NCBI GenBank assembly: GCA_021186555.1
Contig: JAJKFL010000014.1
Span: 27,048,033 to 27,112,032 of the forward strand
Reading direction: 5' to 3'
Length of the DNA: 64,000 nt
DNA from: Reticulitermes speratus
Taxonomy: Eukaryota; Arthropoda; Insecta; Blattodea; Rhinotermitidae
A model generated the notes under the pieces. That model was given only the letters and a program-made list of their open reading frames with translations. It made no database searches and had not been told where the DNA came from. Made by a program: the position numbers and the translations under genes. This document shows positions 47,174 through 57,656 of this stretch, one piece after another. Every line of letters begins with the position of its first letter. Position 1 is the stretch's first letter.

Positions 47174-48567
47174 AAATAAAACTCAGACCTTCAGTTCACT
47201 TATGATTTTTCTTTCCAATTCTGTTTCTTATTCTTGGCAGTCACAGTCCACACTCCACAATAACCAATCTACACATCGTTTTCTCCATTTCCCATTCCTT
47301 CCTCTAAGAGGCTGATTGATGGCTGTTCTACTCGTACAGATAATTTCTTCCACAGTGGGGAACGGAACACTGTCATACAAATTGTCAAAAATCTATTTCT
47401 GTGACTTAGAAAACCCTCGGTACATTTTGCCTCCCGAACCGAATTTTGCGGAACGTAGGGACAGAGCTCTATAAAACCCACAAAACCGGAACTGTACCGG
47501 GAAAACCGGGACGAATTGGATCCCTAACCATGAAGGCGCATAACAGAATTGCCCGATAAGGCTGTACTCAAATTTATCCTCCACATTAACATTTTTATTC
47601 AAAGAAGTGGGCTTTTGAATGACGAGTTTTCACACGTCGAGACGGAAACTATAATGTTGTCTTCTTGCCAGATCATTCGTTGACTCTTCTAAGACTGAAA
47701 CCACGTGCATTCTTAGCACTTGGTAACACTGAATTAGTTGACCATTCTTCGCATGTCGCCTGAGAGAAAAAGTAAATTTCTACTCTGTGCAAAATCTGGC
47801 GCTTGGGTTCTTAGGCTTTCACTTAAAAACAGTCTGAAAATTGGTCGTCACTAAACTACCGGTTGAAACACCTTACTTCACCAAAACACGTATTGAGGTG
47901 AGACTAACAGAGACCGTTTAGGTTCTTGTACGAAAAAAAAACGGTTTTAAGTTCGGAATACGTATATGTCCCTTTGATTAGTTACTTTAAGAGGCCGTAT
48001 ATCGCAACACACTGGCTTTCTATGTGAGAGTTTCTTAGGCCCCTCCAACAACAAATCTGTAGAATGTTACTCTGCTTTCAGAATATTTACAATAACGCTC
48101 CAAAACTGGAGGCGTCTCCTCCATCAGCAATCCAAGAATGGGCGTGACATTCTGGCAGACAATTAATTTAATATTGTACTTCTATTCCTTAATTGTCCAT
48201 TTAACGACCACTGTCATAGCTCAGATTGCATAACGTCGAAAATTTAGCTGATTAGTTAGTAATGAATTGGAAAGGATGTTGGAGGAAAAGGTTGTTATGT
48301 AATTAGAGGTAATACTCCTGCATGTGCCTGTCTTAGTAGCCGGTTTGTAGTCTGAGATTTTAACCCAGTATCTCCGAGACACAAATCTGTATTACTGTAT
48401 TGTTAGGGAAGATAATATCATGATATTACCTTGAGTCAGAATTCCTGTTCGCTAAAAGTCCGCTGCTTTAAGTCTGGAAAATGCTAGGGCGGCGGACAGA
48501 GTGCACGAAATCATAGTAGCTGCCCGATGTTTTTGGTCTTTTATGTCGTCCTGACTGGTCGATTGAT

Positions 48568-49053
48568 GTGATCCGTGAAGCACATGGCACAGTTACGTTC
48601 TTCCGCGGTTTGTGTAAATCGCTGTACTGTGACCACCTCAAGAGGCAGACGTGCTTCAACTGGCACAGATCGCGATTGAAGCGACGCGAACAGATATTGG
48701 AAGCCGAAACGAAGGTGCATGCCTATAAACACCTGCGGTTCCCTCGCGTCAAGCAGCGTTTCGAAACCGATGTTCAATCAAATTACTGGATGATACCTAG
48801 TGTTGCATTCCAGCACTTCTTTGTGTTCTTGGTCAGATCAGATTACGCCAACAGGACCTGTTTCGAAGGCAACACTGGACTGTCTGTATTCCTTTTGGTC
48901 TCTCAACCTCTGTTTTTCCATCTTAAGTCATTTTATTGCTCCGCTATTTTAACTACAGAAGTTGTATATCTTCGAATCTTAAAGGAACATAGTGAATTTG
49001 GCGGCCAAATTTACTGTTTACTTGTCCAAATATTAATGATAATTTTCAGTTAA
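48568..49053 (+). CDS. Unidentified 161-codon ORF
   Basis: The longest single open frame in the window. The first ~75 codons look protein-like (RGLCKSLYCDHLKRQTCFNW, then RREQILEAETKVHAYKHLRF), basic with Cys and His. The rest is hydrophobic and Phe/Leu-rich. No family recognised. The minus strand is also open over 48541-48777. It could be an exon, an old transposon ORF or chance. G+C falls sharply after about 48800, suggesting that only the first part was ever coding. Confidence 0.2.
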   Translation: MIREAHGTVTFFRGLCKSLYCDHLKRQTCFNWHRSRLKRREQILEAETKVHAYKHLRFPRVKQRFETDVQSNYWMIPSVAFQHFFVFLVRSDYANRTCFEGNTGLSVFLLVSQPLFFHLKSFYCSAILTTEVVYLRILKEHSEFGGQIYCLLVQILMIIFS

Positions 49054-49689
49054 TTTGTCTATGGCCTATGTCACTTATCATTCAGACGTAAGCCTGACTC
49101 TGAAGGGCACTTGTATCCCAGTATTTTATGTGAATGTAAATGAGAATATTCTGAAAGCTACAGTGTTATCGAAGCAAACACACTTCTCTGTATCGATGAT
49201 GTATCACTTAAAAGGATAGCACAAAGATTGCCATAGAATTATCTCAACACGTGATGTCAGGAGCCCTTTGAAAGAGAGGCAGTTAATTGTTGAAGCAGTA
49301 TAACTTCACGTCCAGAGTCGCAAAGTTCAGGTATTGATTCTGGTATCCGAAGACAGTGACACGGTGTTTTGGAAGTGCCTCCCATATATAGACTCTCCCC
49401 TCTTGTCTTTCGTCTCCATTTTCTCATTCCAGACTGCGAGCTGGATGACCGAGGTTCAATTCCTTGCAAAGACAGGAATTTTCTTTCTCATTCGGGGCGT
49501 CTAAACAGATTGTGTAGCCAAACCGGCAATTTCTTCAGGACGAAATGCTGTCAGATCATAAATCTAGCCACTATCCTTCGTTCAGTGTCGATTTGAAGAT
49601 TTTGTGGAGCTTTATCTCCGCTTCAGTATACACCTTAGTAACGTAATATTTAAAATGATGGACAAATTTAAAATTTCTTATTGTTTCAG

Positions 49690-49985
49690 TTCCTCCTTTC
49701 ACCAATTATCTCTCTGTTTCACTCTATTCTATATTGTGTCTTCTTTTTGATTGTCCTTATATTCTCCATCATATTCTCTTCATATTTCTGTATCCTATTC
49801 TCTTTCATCTAAAGTACGTTTTCTCCCTTCTCTCTCACTTATCTTTCCTATTTTTCACTCTGCATATTTTTTCCGGTTTTCTCACTTTTTGTTTCACTTC
49901 ACATCCTATTCTCTAACTTTCACTTTTCTAGTTCTCTCACTTCTCCATGCCATTCTCCGTCCTCTTGCTTCCTGCCTTATTTAAA
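49690..49985 (+). repeat. Pyrimidine-rich dispersed repeat, copy 1
   Basis: Long C/T-rich stretch; TTTCACTTCACATCCTATTC and TTCTCTAACTTTCACTTTTC match the copy at 63.4 kb. The ORFs rich in Ser/Phe/Leu are composition artefacts. Confidence 0.6.
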
Positions 49986-50619
49986 CTCACGAATATAACC
50001 TTCTAAGCTCCTTTCATTATCCAATGAATTCAAACAGGCCGACAATTCAAAATCGACAGAAGGAGGCAAATGGTAGATTCCATGTTCAGTAGTGCGTAAG
50101 CGTGAAGCCTTCAAATAACCCTGCTGCAGAAATATCCTAAGAAATGTTTTGGAGTTTTATTTCTGTTTGCATTAAATTTACTTTAAGTGTAACTCTTCAG
50201 AAGCGGAACTTTTCGTTTTGCATTCATATGGGACAAAAGATAACATGCGTAATGAAATGATGTTACACACACCATAATATTCCTAAACACACTCGTAATA
50301 GCCTGAAGATCGCTGACAAAATACCGAAGCATTTGGCTAGATCTGTAGGTACCTTCATTAATAGGCCGACTGTGTCGACTGTAATCTTTAAATATTTATT
50401 TGTTTCCATCTATATAGCTGTATTATAGTATGCTTTCATGTACATGTTTTTGACGGATCCGAAGTAGCTCAGTTACTATGGTGGCAAGGACGCGTATACG
50501 ACAATTTTGATTCCCGGCTGGAGCAGAAATTCTTGTCTGTTTTAGTACGTCTGAGTGGCTCTGAGTTCCACCCAGCTTCCTGTTCTGTGGGTGTTTGTGG
50601 ATATTACTTACAGCTGCAG

Positions 50620-50877
50620 GCCGATCCCAGTGGCCGTGCGGTCTAAGGCGTGTGTCTGCGGCCGCTCGCTTACTACGATCGTGGGTTCGAATCCCACCGG
50701 GGCATGGAAGTCTGTCTCTTGTGAGTGTTGTGTGTTGTCAGGTAGAGATCTCTGCGACGAGCTGGTCCCTCGTCCAGAGGAGTCCTACCGAATGTGGTGT
50801 GTCTGAGTGTGATCGTGAAGCGTCGTCAAATGACGAGGCCTAGGCCCCCTAAGGGCTGTCGAGCCATAGAAAAAAAA
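50620..50877 (+). mobile_element. SINE family 1, copy e
   Basis: A full-length plus-strand copy between genes A and B. The 14-bp duplication ACTTACAGCTRCAG lies at 50606-50619 and 50878-50891, with one difference. Confidence 0.92.
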
Positions 50878-51934
50878 ACTTACAGCTACAGGAAGGTCGA
50901 GGCGTGAGGCTGATCACTCATCTACATGTAACATTGAGTTTAAAAATGTGTGGATCTTTATTTCCTCTCGCCCACACGCCTTTTTGGGGCGATGAGTAAT
51001 TAAACATGGGACAGAATTTACTCCAAGAAGTTGTACGTCAATAAAATATGCTACACCTTCAAGCTGAAGACAGTAGATGTAGACTCCATATCGGTTAAGT
51101 AGACGGAGTGTCACTGATTTCCAGTTATCTTCGTGTGTCACGTTTTGACGTACCCCAAGGAGAACAGTTCTAAAAGCAAAATAAATGCGCATAAATTAAA
51201 ATGACCGATCATACACAGGTCATTGAGAAGAAAGTTAAAATAAAGACTTTGACTCTATTTACACCATAGTTCCGAGACGTCTTCAAATTAGTAAAGATGG
51301 TTTATAAAATTAACATCAGTAATTCATTTGAACATTTTGCATATTTGTTACCGTTACAGCGTATAACTCTGGTATTTCTTACAATACATAGTCACTCCTT
51401 CTTATTAACAAGGCATTTCACTTAGAGTGTCGATTGAAGATGAAACTAAATATTTTGACTAGTTATTTCACAGAATAACTCGTTGTTCTATGGAAGAATA
51501 ACACGAAGCCATTACGATTCAGCTGTGACATACGCAGTATATACGGTATCTCTCCGAATGATTACGCAGTAGAGACGTTCTACTCTTAAGATGGGTGCAG
51601 CAGGTTTCTCCGAAACGTTGCAAAGTGTGAAAAAGTATAGATAAAGACAATGTAACCTAGGTAATAGCATGTTACATGAAATCAATTACACTCTGTAAAA
51701 TAATCTTAATAAAAAAATTACATAAACTACATAATACACACAACACCCTTAAACTACACAAACGACAGAAATCAAGTAGTCTATATTTTATTATTTATTT
51801 GCCTTTTAGTTTGTGTGGAACTAAATACTATTTGAGATTTTTCGATAACAGGTAATGAATGTGATAGTCTTACGTGACATGATGTATCTCCATTAACATT
51901 CATAAAATTATATATGGTTTTCTGTATGCCTTAC

Positions 51935-52079
51935 CCATTAGCTTCTGTTCGTTGTCATACAAATACTGGTCACTTCTTCTGAAGTCGACTTCAGGCTTAT
52001 GACCGCCATACTCTGGTGGCAAGGCATCCGGTGTAACGAACTTGTGCAGTGACGTCCAGTCGCTACCGTGAAAGTGAAT
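51935..52079 (-). CDS. Gene B coding exon 6 equivalent
   Basis: The 145-bp exon follows acceptor GCGTCCTTACAG and encodes [20 protein letters not shown], then [13 protein letters not shown] and YDNEQKLM plus one base, with donor ATGG|GTAAGG. It is the direct counterpart of gene A exon 6. It starts in phase 0, so it can join exon 4 in frame even without a fifth exon. Confidence 0.9.
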
Positions 52080-55000
52080 CTGTAAGGACGCAGGATATGC
52101 AATGCAGTTTATCAGAGGATAATTTGTTAATTATGTAAAGTACTGAACAGATATCGAAATAAAAGATTATAACAATTAAAAATTATTTTCCTCAAGATTA
52201 CCTAACATCGTATCATTTATGCATTAATAAATACTTGTACTATTATGCATCCAATATTTCACTTCTAAAATTGCATTATGTTTGTTTGTAAGGTGGTTAA
52301 CAATCTAACACTCCGTAAGGATATCAGTGTTTTATCTGCAGGAATTTAGATGTGACATGTTTATCGTGAGGGCGTAATGCACGATAGTCCTACATAACTT
52401 AGTAAATCATTTAATAATTACTATTCCATATTGTCCAACTTACAATTTTACATATTTTTCAGTTTTGACAGTAAAATAGCAAATGTAAGTTATATTAATT
52501 TTACTTGCACTGTCCTATATAGAGAAATCTGTATGAGATAATAAAATATCTACATTGCTAAAAGGTAAGTTGAATGACTTTAATGTGACATTGTAATTAT
52601 GATTCGTTGTGTCGTCCAAGGCAGCTCAGTTAGTGAAGTGAGTAGTTGTGGGCCGAGAGCTTTGAGATCTGATCATAGGAACGTTCTTGCTCGTTACCAG
52701 TCCCTTCGTCGAAACAGGTTGTAGTGTGGCTCAATATCATGTCGCTTACTGCAATATCTAAAATGCTTAAGGCAGCACTTCTGTTATATTGTAACTGCAG
52801 TTGCCGGCACGACAATAGTCCCGTCAAGGTCAAGCGGCTGACTCGCACCCGCGCTCCCCGCCGCTCTGCGTTCTTGCCAGCTCTTCCCCCGAGGCGCAGC
52901 TTCCCGTATAGCTGCACACTCGATAGAATCAAGTGTTCTTTACTTCCGTGTGGCAACACTGCGTTCATAGGGAGTGACATCGACGGGACTATTTTCGTGC
53001 CGGCCATAGTGGACAATACTGCATGTGAGAGGGCCCTTGCTGGAAAGCTAATAGTCGCTTTTGTAGCCAATAATTTACCTTCCTTGGAACTCGCATACTC
53101 ATTATTACGTATCCGTCAACCTTTAAATAGACGCTTTACTGATTATGTTGAATCCAGCCAATATTCTCCTAATCTAATGATCTAAAATCAAATTTAATAT
53201 TATCCTTTGATCTTTTGCTTCGCCTCCCACTTGGTCTGTCACTTTTTCCAACTAAACTTTCAAACATATTTCTCATATCTCCCATGCATGCTGCATATCT
53301 TGCCTATCCTGCCCTACAAAAATTCTCATTTCTACATTATGTACATTGGCTAGTCGTCCAGTCCTGTTTGTCTCATTTCATGGTAGTTAGATATCATAGT
53401 TACACATTTTACGGACATGTTGCTTAATTCTTGAACTGAGTAGAGGATTCACAATGTTGACCAACATGTCCAGGAGAGAAGAGGTGTTGACGACATGAAT
53501 TTCTGTGTGCTTCAATGGTCGCATCTGGAAACAAAGGGCACATACACTTTAAAGGCTCTGTGTAGGATATTTTACTTTAATTTGACTTCAAACAAACCTT
53601 TCTGTGAAGTATTTTTTGAACATTATTACTTACTATTTCTTGGCACATCATACTGCTCTACCTCAGCTGTGCACTCATTTAGCATGTCATAAGTTATTAA
53701 CTTACGTGTTTGTATTTATGTCATACGTAAGTAAACTTTATGGTATGTTTATGCCTAGTTTTCAAACAAAAGCTTATAATATCAACTTTCCCATTCCTCA
53801 CAGCAGTTTCTGCGGATGTGGATGGAAAGTTCGTGAAATAAATAAAAATTATAAAATAGAAAAATCGTGAGACTGTTAATACAAAAATGTAGATGTTTTC
53901 TGTGAAATGTCGTTAACCAGGAGCGAGAAGCTATTTTGGCCTGCGGATCATAACACTAGCCTAGGAAATAATTACGATCGAAATATTTGTTATGAATGTA
54001 AACTCGAAAATATTCAATTAATGTCCCATTCTTTGTAGCGGAAATTAAGGATACGCAATTAAAATAAATTATAAAATTTTAAAGTAGCAAGTCAAAATCA
54101 AACCAAATAGTGTTTGTCTCCTCAAGATTAGTTTTACGACTAATTAAATTGTATTTATTACATTAGTGTTCACAGAAAACCCAAAGTGTTAATACAGTTT
54201 ATTGCTATCTTAATATAACACTGCTGGAACTTTTGAAATTGTTGTCGCAAGGAATAATACAGTGAGTCAGATCTTTCCAACTTCTGACATGACTGGAACT
54301 GAGAAAGAAAGACGAAATAAAGGAACAGTAGAGTTCCTATTGTCCATCCTTCGGTTCCCCGACAGTCCGCTTTATCCGACATAGAAATACAACATGCTAT
54401 TTACTATTTTGTGATGCGCGCGCATGCACAAACTAAAATTCGCATTTATTGGAAAGCTAAAAAAACACGAGCTTTCAAAACCCTGGCTCCTACTGCTCTA
54501 CCAGTTTCATGTAAGAACCAGAAGAATGTATGAATATATTCAGAAATTTTCCGAGGCCGGTTTTTCGATGAATTTTCGTATTGTATGACATTTTTGGTAA
54601 TCAGACCACCTGTCCGTCCCGTTTATGTCGGATAATAGAGACTTCACTGTAACTGGAAAGAAGGAATAAAAAACAAAGATGGGAATGCGAGGTTCAGGAT
54701 GTACAGTAAGTAAGCTTCAGCAAGATGGATTAATTTACTTGTAAAGTTTTGTGTCCAACAATGGACCGACTTTAATGAGATGAAGAGCGGACTGAAGAGT
54801 CATTGAGTGAGTGAGTGAGTGAGGGAGATAGTGAGTGAATGAATGAGTGAATGAGTGAGTGAGTGAATGAGTGAGTGAGTGAATGAGTGAGTGAGATGAA
54901 TGAGTGAGAGATCCAATCAAAATTGGGCAGTTTACAATGTAGTTTTACCTCTTCCTTCAGAGCACTTATGATTGTGGCTTTAGGGGACAGAAATTTGAAC

Positions 55001-57656
55001 AGACGCATGGGAAAACCGCCCAAGTCAATAATTAGCACCATCCCATTCTTCTGCGTCTCTTCTTCGTCCATCGCCAGCTCAATCCATAAATCGTTCATTC
55101 TTATGCAGTCTATAATGGACGCCTTAGTGGTGTCGATGTTACCTGCCCCGTAAAAGAGACATTAAGGATGTTAGTCACGCAGACATTTCAGGTTCTCACA
55201 GCGGCGTTTCTGAAGATTCAAGTCTTTTGGATGTTACGCACTAGAATTAAAGGAGCTGCGATCCTTCGAAGCGTCGGTAGCTACTTAGCAATCTACAGGG
55301 CTCGTCACCTAAGAAGGCTTGAATCTTCAACATTAATCACCGCCAGCATCAAGAAAAATTAAACTGTTCCTCTTGCTTCTTCTTTAATCGTGCTTGCTTC
55401 ATACGCATGTAGACCTTGGAATTGTACGTATGCAGAAACATGTTTGCTAGCTTGACACGGTTGACACTACCTTCTCCTTGCCTCTTCATTTTATTTACAC
55501 ATATGCCCCTCTGAAAATCAGGTTTGATATGTTATATCTTGGTAGTATGAAACATATGTGTATGCCTTCCCTGTCAGCCTGAAAAAATTTGTTTCACAAA
55601 CCGGCTCAGAAAACACTCTGAAACTAACGTGACAAATATGCATATGACAGTTATCGGCTTTCACGTGAAGGAAAGCATGTCATTAGGAAACCCAAAATCT
55701 GCAGACGTGAAACACCCAAAGAAAATCCAAAGTTTCCTGAAGTGAATCACACAGATGTCTGAAAATTGCTGACGTGAAACACGTAGGTTACCTAAAAACT
55801 TCTATAGTAAAACACACTACCTCTCGAAGCCACCAATTTATTTCGTCAAAGTTAGCTTACCCATTTTGGCCAAAAACAAACGACGTCCTCTTTCATCTCG
55901 ATCCTCCAGTAGAGTGACGAAATTCTGTGAAAGGAGCTCCTTACATTCCAAAGGAGATTTGCTGCAGAAATATTCCCCATGTTTTGCCTTAAATTTGTAG
56001 ACTTTCACCATCTGCAAAATGAGTTGATTTTTGTATTGCTGTGAATAGTGTAAGGCAGATGGTCCATTTCAGCAGTATTTGACACATATATTAAAATGCG
56101 TTGTGCAAGTTGTCTGGTCTAATTCTACTGTTAAATTGTTTAAAGCGGCTAGCTCTATCCATTCCCCACGTTATGAAAATCTGGTTCTTTGGGATTCCCC
56201 TATTAACCCTATGTGGCACTCATAAAGCTGTACATGTTTTCAGTTATTAAAACTTATTTTGGCTTCATGGGTTCGTGCATTTCACCGTTCTTAAAGGCAA
56301 TAAGCAACATTATGGGAAGCTTTATCATAAGTAACTCCATGCAGAAGTTTTTCCTGAAAACTTGATATTCAATTACACAAGCCTAGAAGTAAACAAGAAA
56401 TATACTGCCACTTACGTGGCTTTAAGGTTGATTATCGTGTTTACAAGACCCGCGAGTAATCTTACCGTCAACCAAAATAATGCATTCCACAATCGCCCAC
56501 CTATTTCTGTAAGATAGATTTTAATATTATTCGTCCATTTACACATGGGTCTCCCAAGCGGGAACTCACGTTCAGTTTCTCAGATTATTGCCATTGTTTC
56601 TTCAACATACTACGTAATTTCGCACCTTGTCAAACGCTTCTTTCGGCTTGAACTCGCTCGCCCTCAAGTATCGTAGCATGAAGCAGTCGTCCGTCCTCAC
56701 TTTCAGGTTCTTCTCCCCTGTTAATGGAGGCTCAGTCAGCGGCCAACACACACAAACGTATCGACAGTATGTCTACTGATATTGTAAACAACTTGTGACA
56801 CATGTAGTGTCTATCCATAGAAATAATACTGTGTAGCGCCTAGTGTCTAATGGAACAGCTGAAGACAATCTTTGTAACATATGAATCGCTCACAAAGATC
56901 AGAGTTCTCTTTTGCATATCTCACCAACACACAGTCAAACACCGATAGAGCGCCTCTGTTCACGGCAATTTGTGGCGGCATATCGAGGGTGGTGGTAAGT
57001 CGAAATAGTATGTGATAAAGATTTCTGTTCACATACATACATACATACATACATACATACATACATACATACTTACATACATACATGCATACATACATAC
57101 ATTCTATGGATCCATAAGTCTGTCGAAGTAAAAGCTGGATGTGGAATAAGTCAGAATATACAAATATACAGCTATACAGACTATAGAATTTTACATTTGA
57201 ATGCTATAAACTAAAACACTATAAACGTGTTACATACCTCACTATGAACCATCTCTATACATAAAAAATTCATCTGTGAGTAAAAGGAGTGTTATTTAAG
57301 TATTTTCTTAATGCTACTTTAAATTTTGTCTTTTCATTCTTAAGACTTATGAGACTCGGAGGAGTCTGTTGAAAATTCTGATACCGGCATAGATTGTACT
57401 TTTTTTGAAAACAAGATAGGTTGGCATTTGGTCTATGCAGTTGGTGCTATATCGAGTTTTCACTCTGTAAAAATCAGATCTACATATAAAACAGTAGTTC
57501 AACACACTTTATGAATAATAGAACATCACTCTCACCTGAAACAAGTGTTCGCAAACTGCTTATAGCGTCATGGATTTTAGCGTCATTACCCTCCATATTC
57601 CCATCGTCATTTTCACGATTTCGAGATAAAGGATTAGATTCTTCCTTCTTGGACAT
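51935..57656 (-). CDS. Gene B: diverged CRAL-TRIO paralogue (incomplete as seen)
   Basis: Exons 57656-57536, 56717-56626, 56011-55861, 55142-54949 and 52079-51935 are supported, all with GT/AG borders. Internal exons of 92, 151, 194 and 145 bp have the same lengths and phases as gene A. The protein begins [17 protein letters not shown]. It keeps [51 protein letters not shown] and [10 protein letters not shown]. Two parts are missing: an equivalent of gene A exon 5 between 52080 and 54948, and a terminal exon below 51935. Skipping the 111-bp exon would keep the frame but remove the pocket-lid segment. It is therefore a divergent gene with an unrecognised exon, or a decaying copy; none of the five exons I read carries a stop or frameshift. 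Confidence 0.82.
52785..53080. repeat. GC-rich, CpG-rich block, probable dispersed repeat
   Basis: Roughly 55% G+C against about 40% around it, with many CpGs (CACCCGCGCTCCCCGCCGCT). Both strands carry long ORFs, 153 codons plus and 146 minus. The minus-strand peptide ([20 protein letters not shown]) resembles ones I recall from many cockroach loci, so I treat it as a repeat. It lies where gene B's fifth exon is expected. Confidence 0.5.
53085..53420 (-). mobile_element. LINE 3'-end remnant in gene B intron
   Basis: Minus-strand reading of AAATTTAATATTATCCTTTG and CCCATGCATGCTGCATATCT matches the GRPRRRWEDN and ARMG blocks of the second LINE family, heavily decayed. Confidence 0.5.
54804..54910. 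repeat. (GAGT)n imperfect microsatellite beside gene B exon 4
   Basis: About 25 GAGT/GAAT units. On the transcript strand it is a CACT/CATT pyrimidine-rich tract starting about 40 nt after the exon 4 donor. Confidence 0.95.
54949..55142 (-). CDS. Gene B coding exon 4
   Basis: The 194-bp exon follows acceptor TACGGGGCAG and ends in phase 0 at GAG|GTAAAA. It encodes [20 protein letters not shown], then [19 protein letters not shown], the core CRAL-TRIO strand-turn. The polypyrimidine tract is poor. Just past the donor lies a (GAGT)n array; the apparent [10 protein letters not shown] peptide there is only the repeat read through. Confidence 0.9.
55170..55345 (+). repeat. GAAACGTCGG-family foldback copy
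   Basis: Inverted pair GAAGATTCAAGTCTT and AAGGCTTGAATCTTC encloses TTCGAAGCGTCGGTAGCTAC. It sits only 28 bp upstream of gene B exon 4, inside intron 3. Confidence 0.6.
55861..56011 (-). CDS. Gene B coding exon 3
   Basis: The 151-bp exon starts after acceptor CTCATTTTGCAG with [15 protein letters not shown] and ends with [17 protein letters not shown] plus one base at donor ATGG|GTAAGC. The DRDxxGRR turn is shared with gene A exon 3. Same length and phase as that exon. Confidence 0.9.
56626..56717 (-). CDS. Gene B coding exon 2
   Basis: The 92-bp exon follows acceptor CCATTAACAG and ends at donor AAG|GTGCGA. It encodes [30 protein letters not shown], equivalent to gene A exon 2. The usual RARKF is RASEF here. 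Donor +4 to +6 (CGA) is weaker than in the other exons. Confidence 0.88.
57031..57102. repeat. (ACAT)n microsatellite, ~18 units
   Basis: ACAT tetranucleotides with two interruptions (ACTT, GCAT), in gene B intron 1. The [12 protein letters not shown] frame is an artefact. Confidence 0.97.
57536..57656 (-). CDS. Gene B coding exon 1
   Basis: The ATG at 57656 opens [17 protein letters not shown], and the exon continues to [14 protein letters not shown] plus one base before donor TCAG|GTGAGA. The IxxAIxxLRxLV pattern is the end of the first CRAL-TRIO N-terminal helix, equivalent to the end of gene A exon 1, but the leader is polar and unrelated. No in-frame stop precedes the ATG in the nearest bases, so the start is the first plausible Met rather than a proven one. 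Confidence 0.78.

Larger units (their letters stand above)
41601..48567. other. Intergenic stretch between genes A and B
   Basis: No recognisable exons. GGATCCCAGATTTTCAAAAT near 46750 and AAAACCGGGACGAATTGGAT near 47505 are related-looking repeat pieces, possibly ends of one old DNA transposon. Gene B's unseen last exon could lie in this interval. Confidence 0.45.

Noticed and set aside
46748..47530. A complete DNA transposon between two GGATCCC/CCGGGAC blocks
   Set aside because: The two ends are not convincing inverted repeats and no target duplication was seen; left as possible repeat pieces.
54735..54920. Ser-Leu-Thr-His repeat protein
   Set aside because: Translation of the (GAGT)n microsatellite.
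56847..57098. MYVCMYVC repeat protein
   Set aside because: Translation of the (ACAT)n microsatellite.
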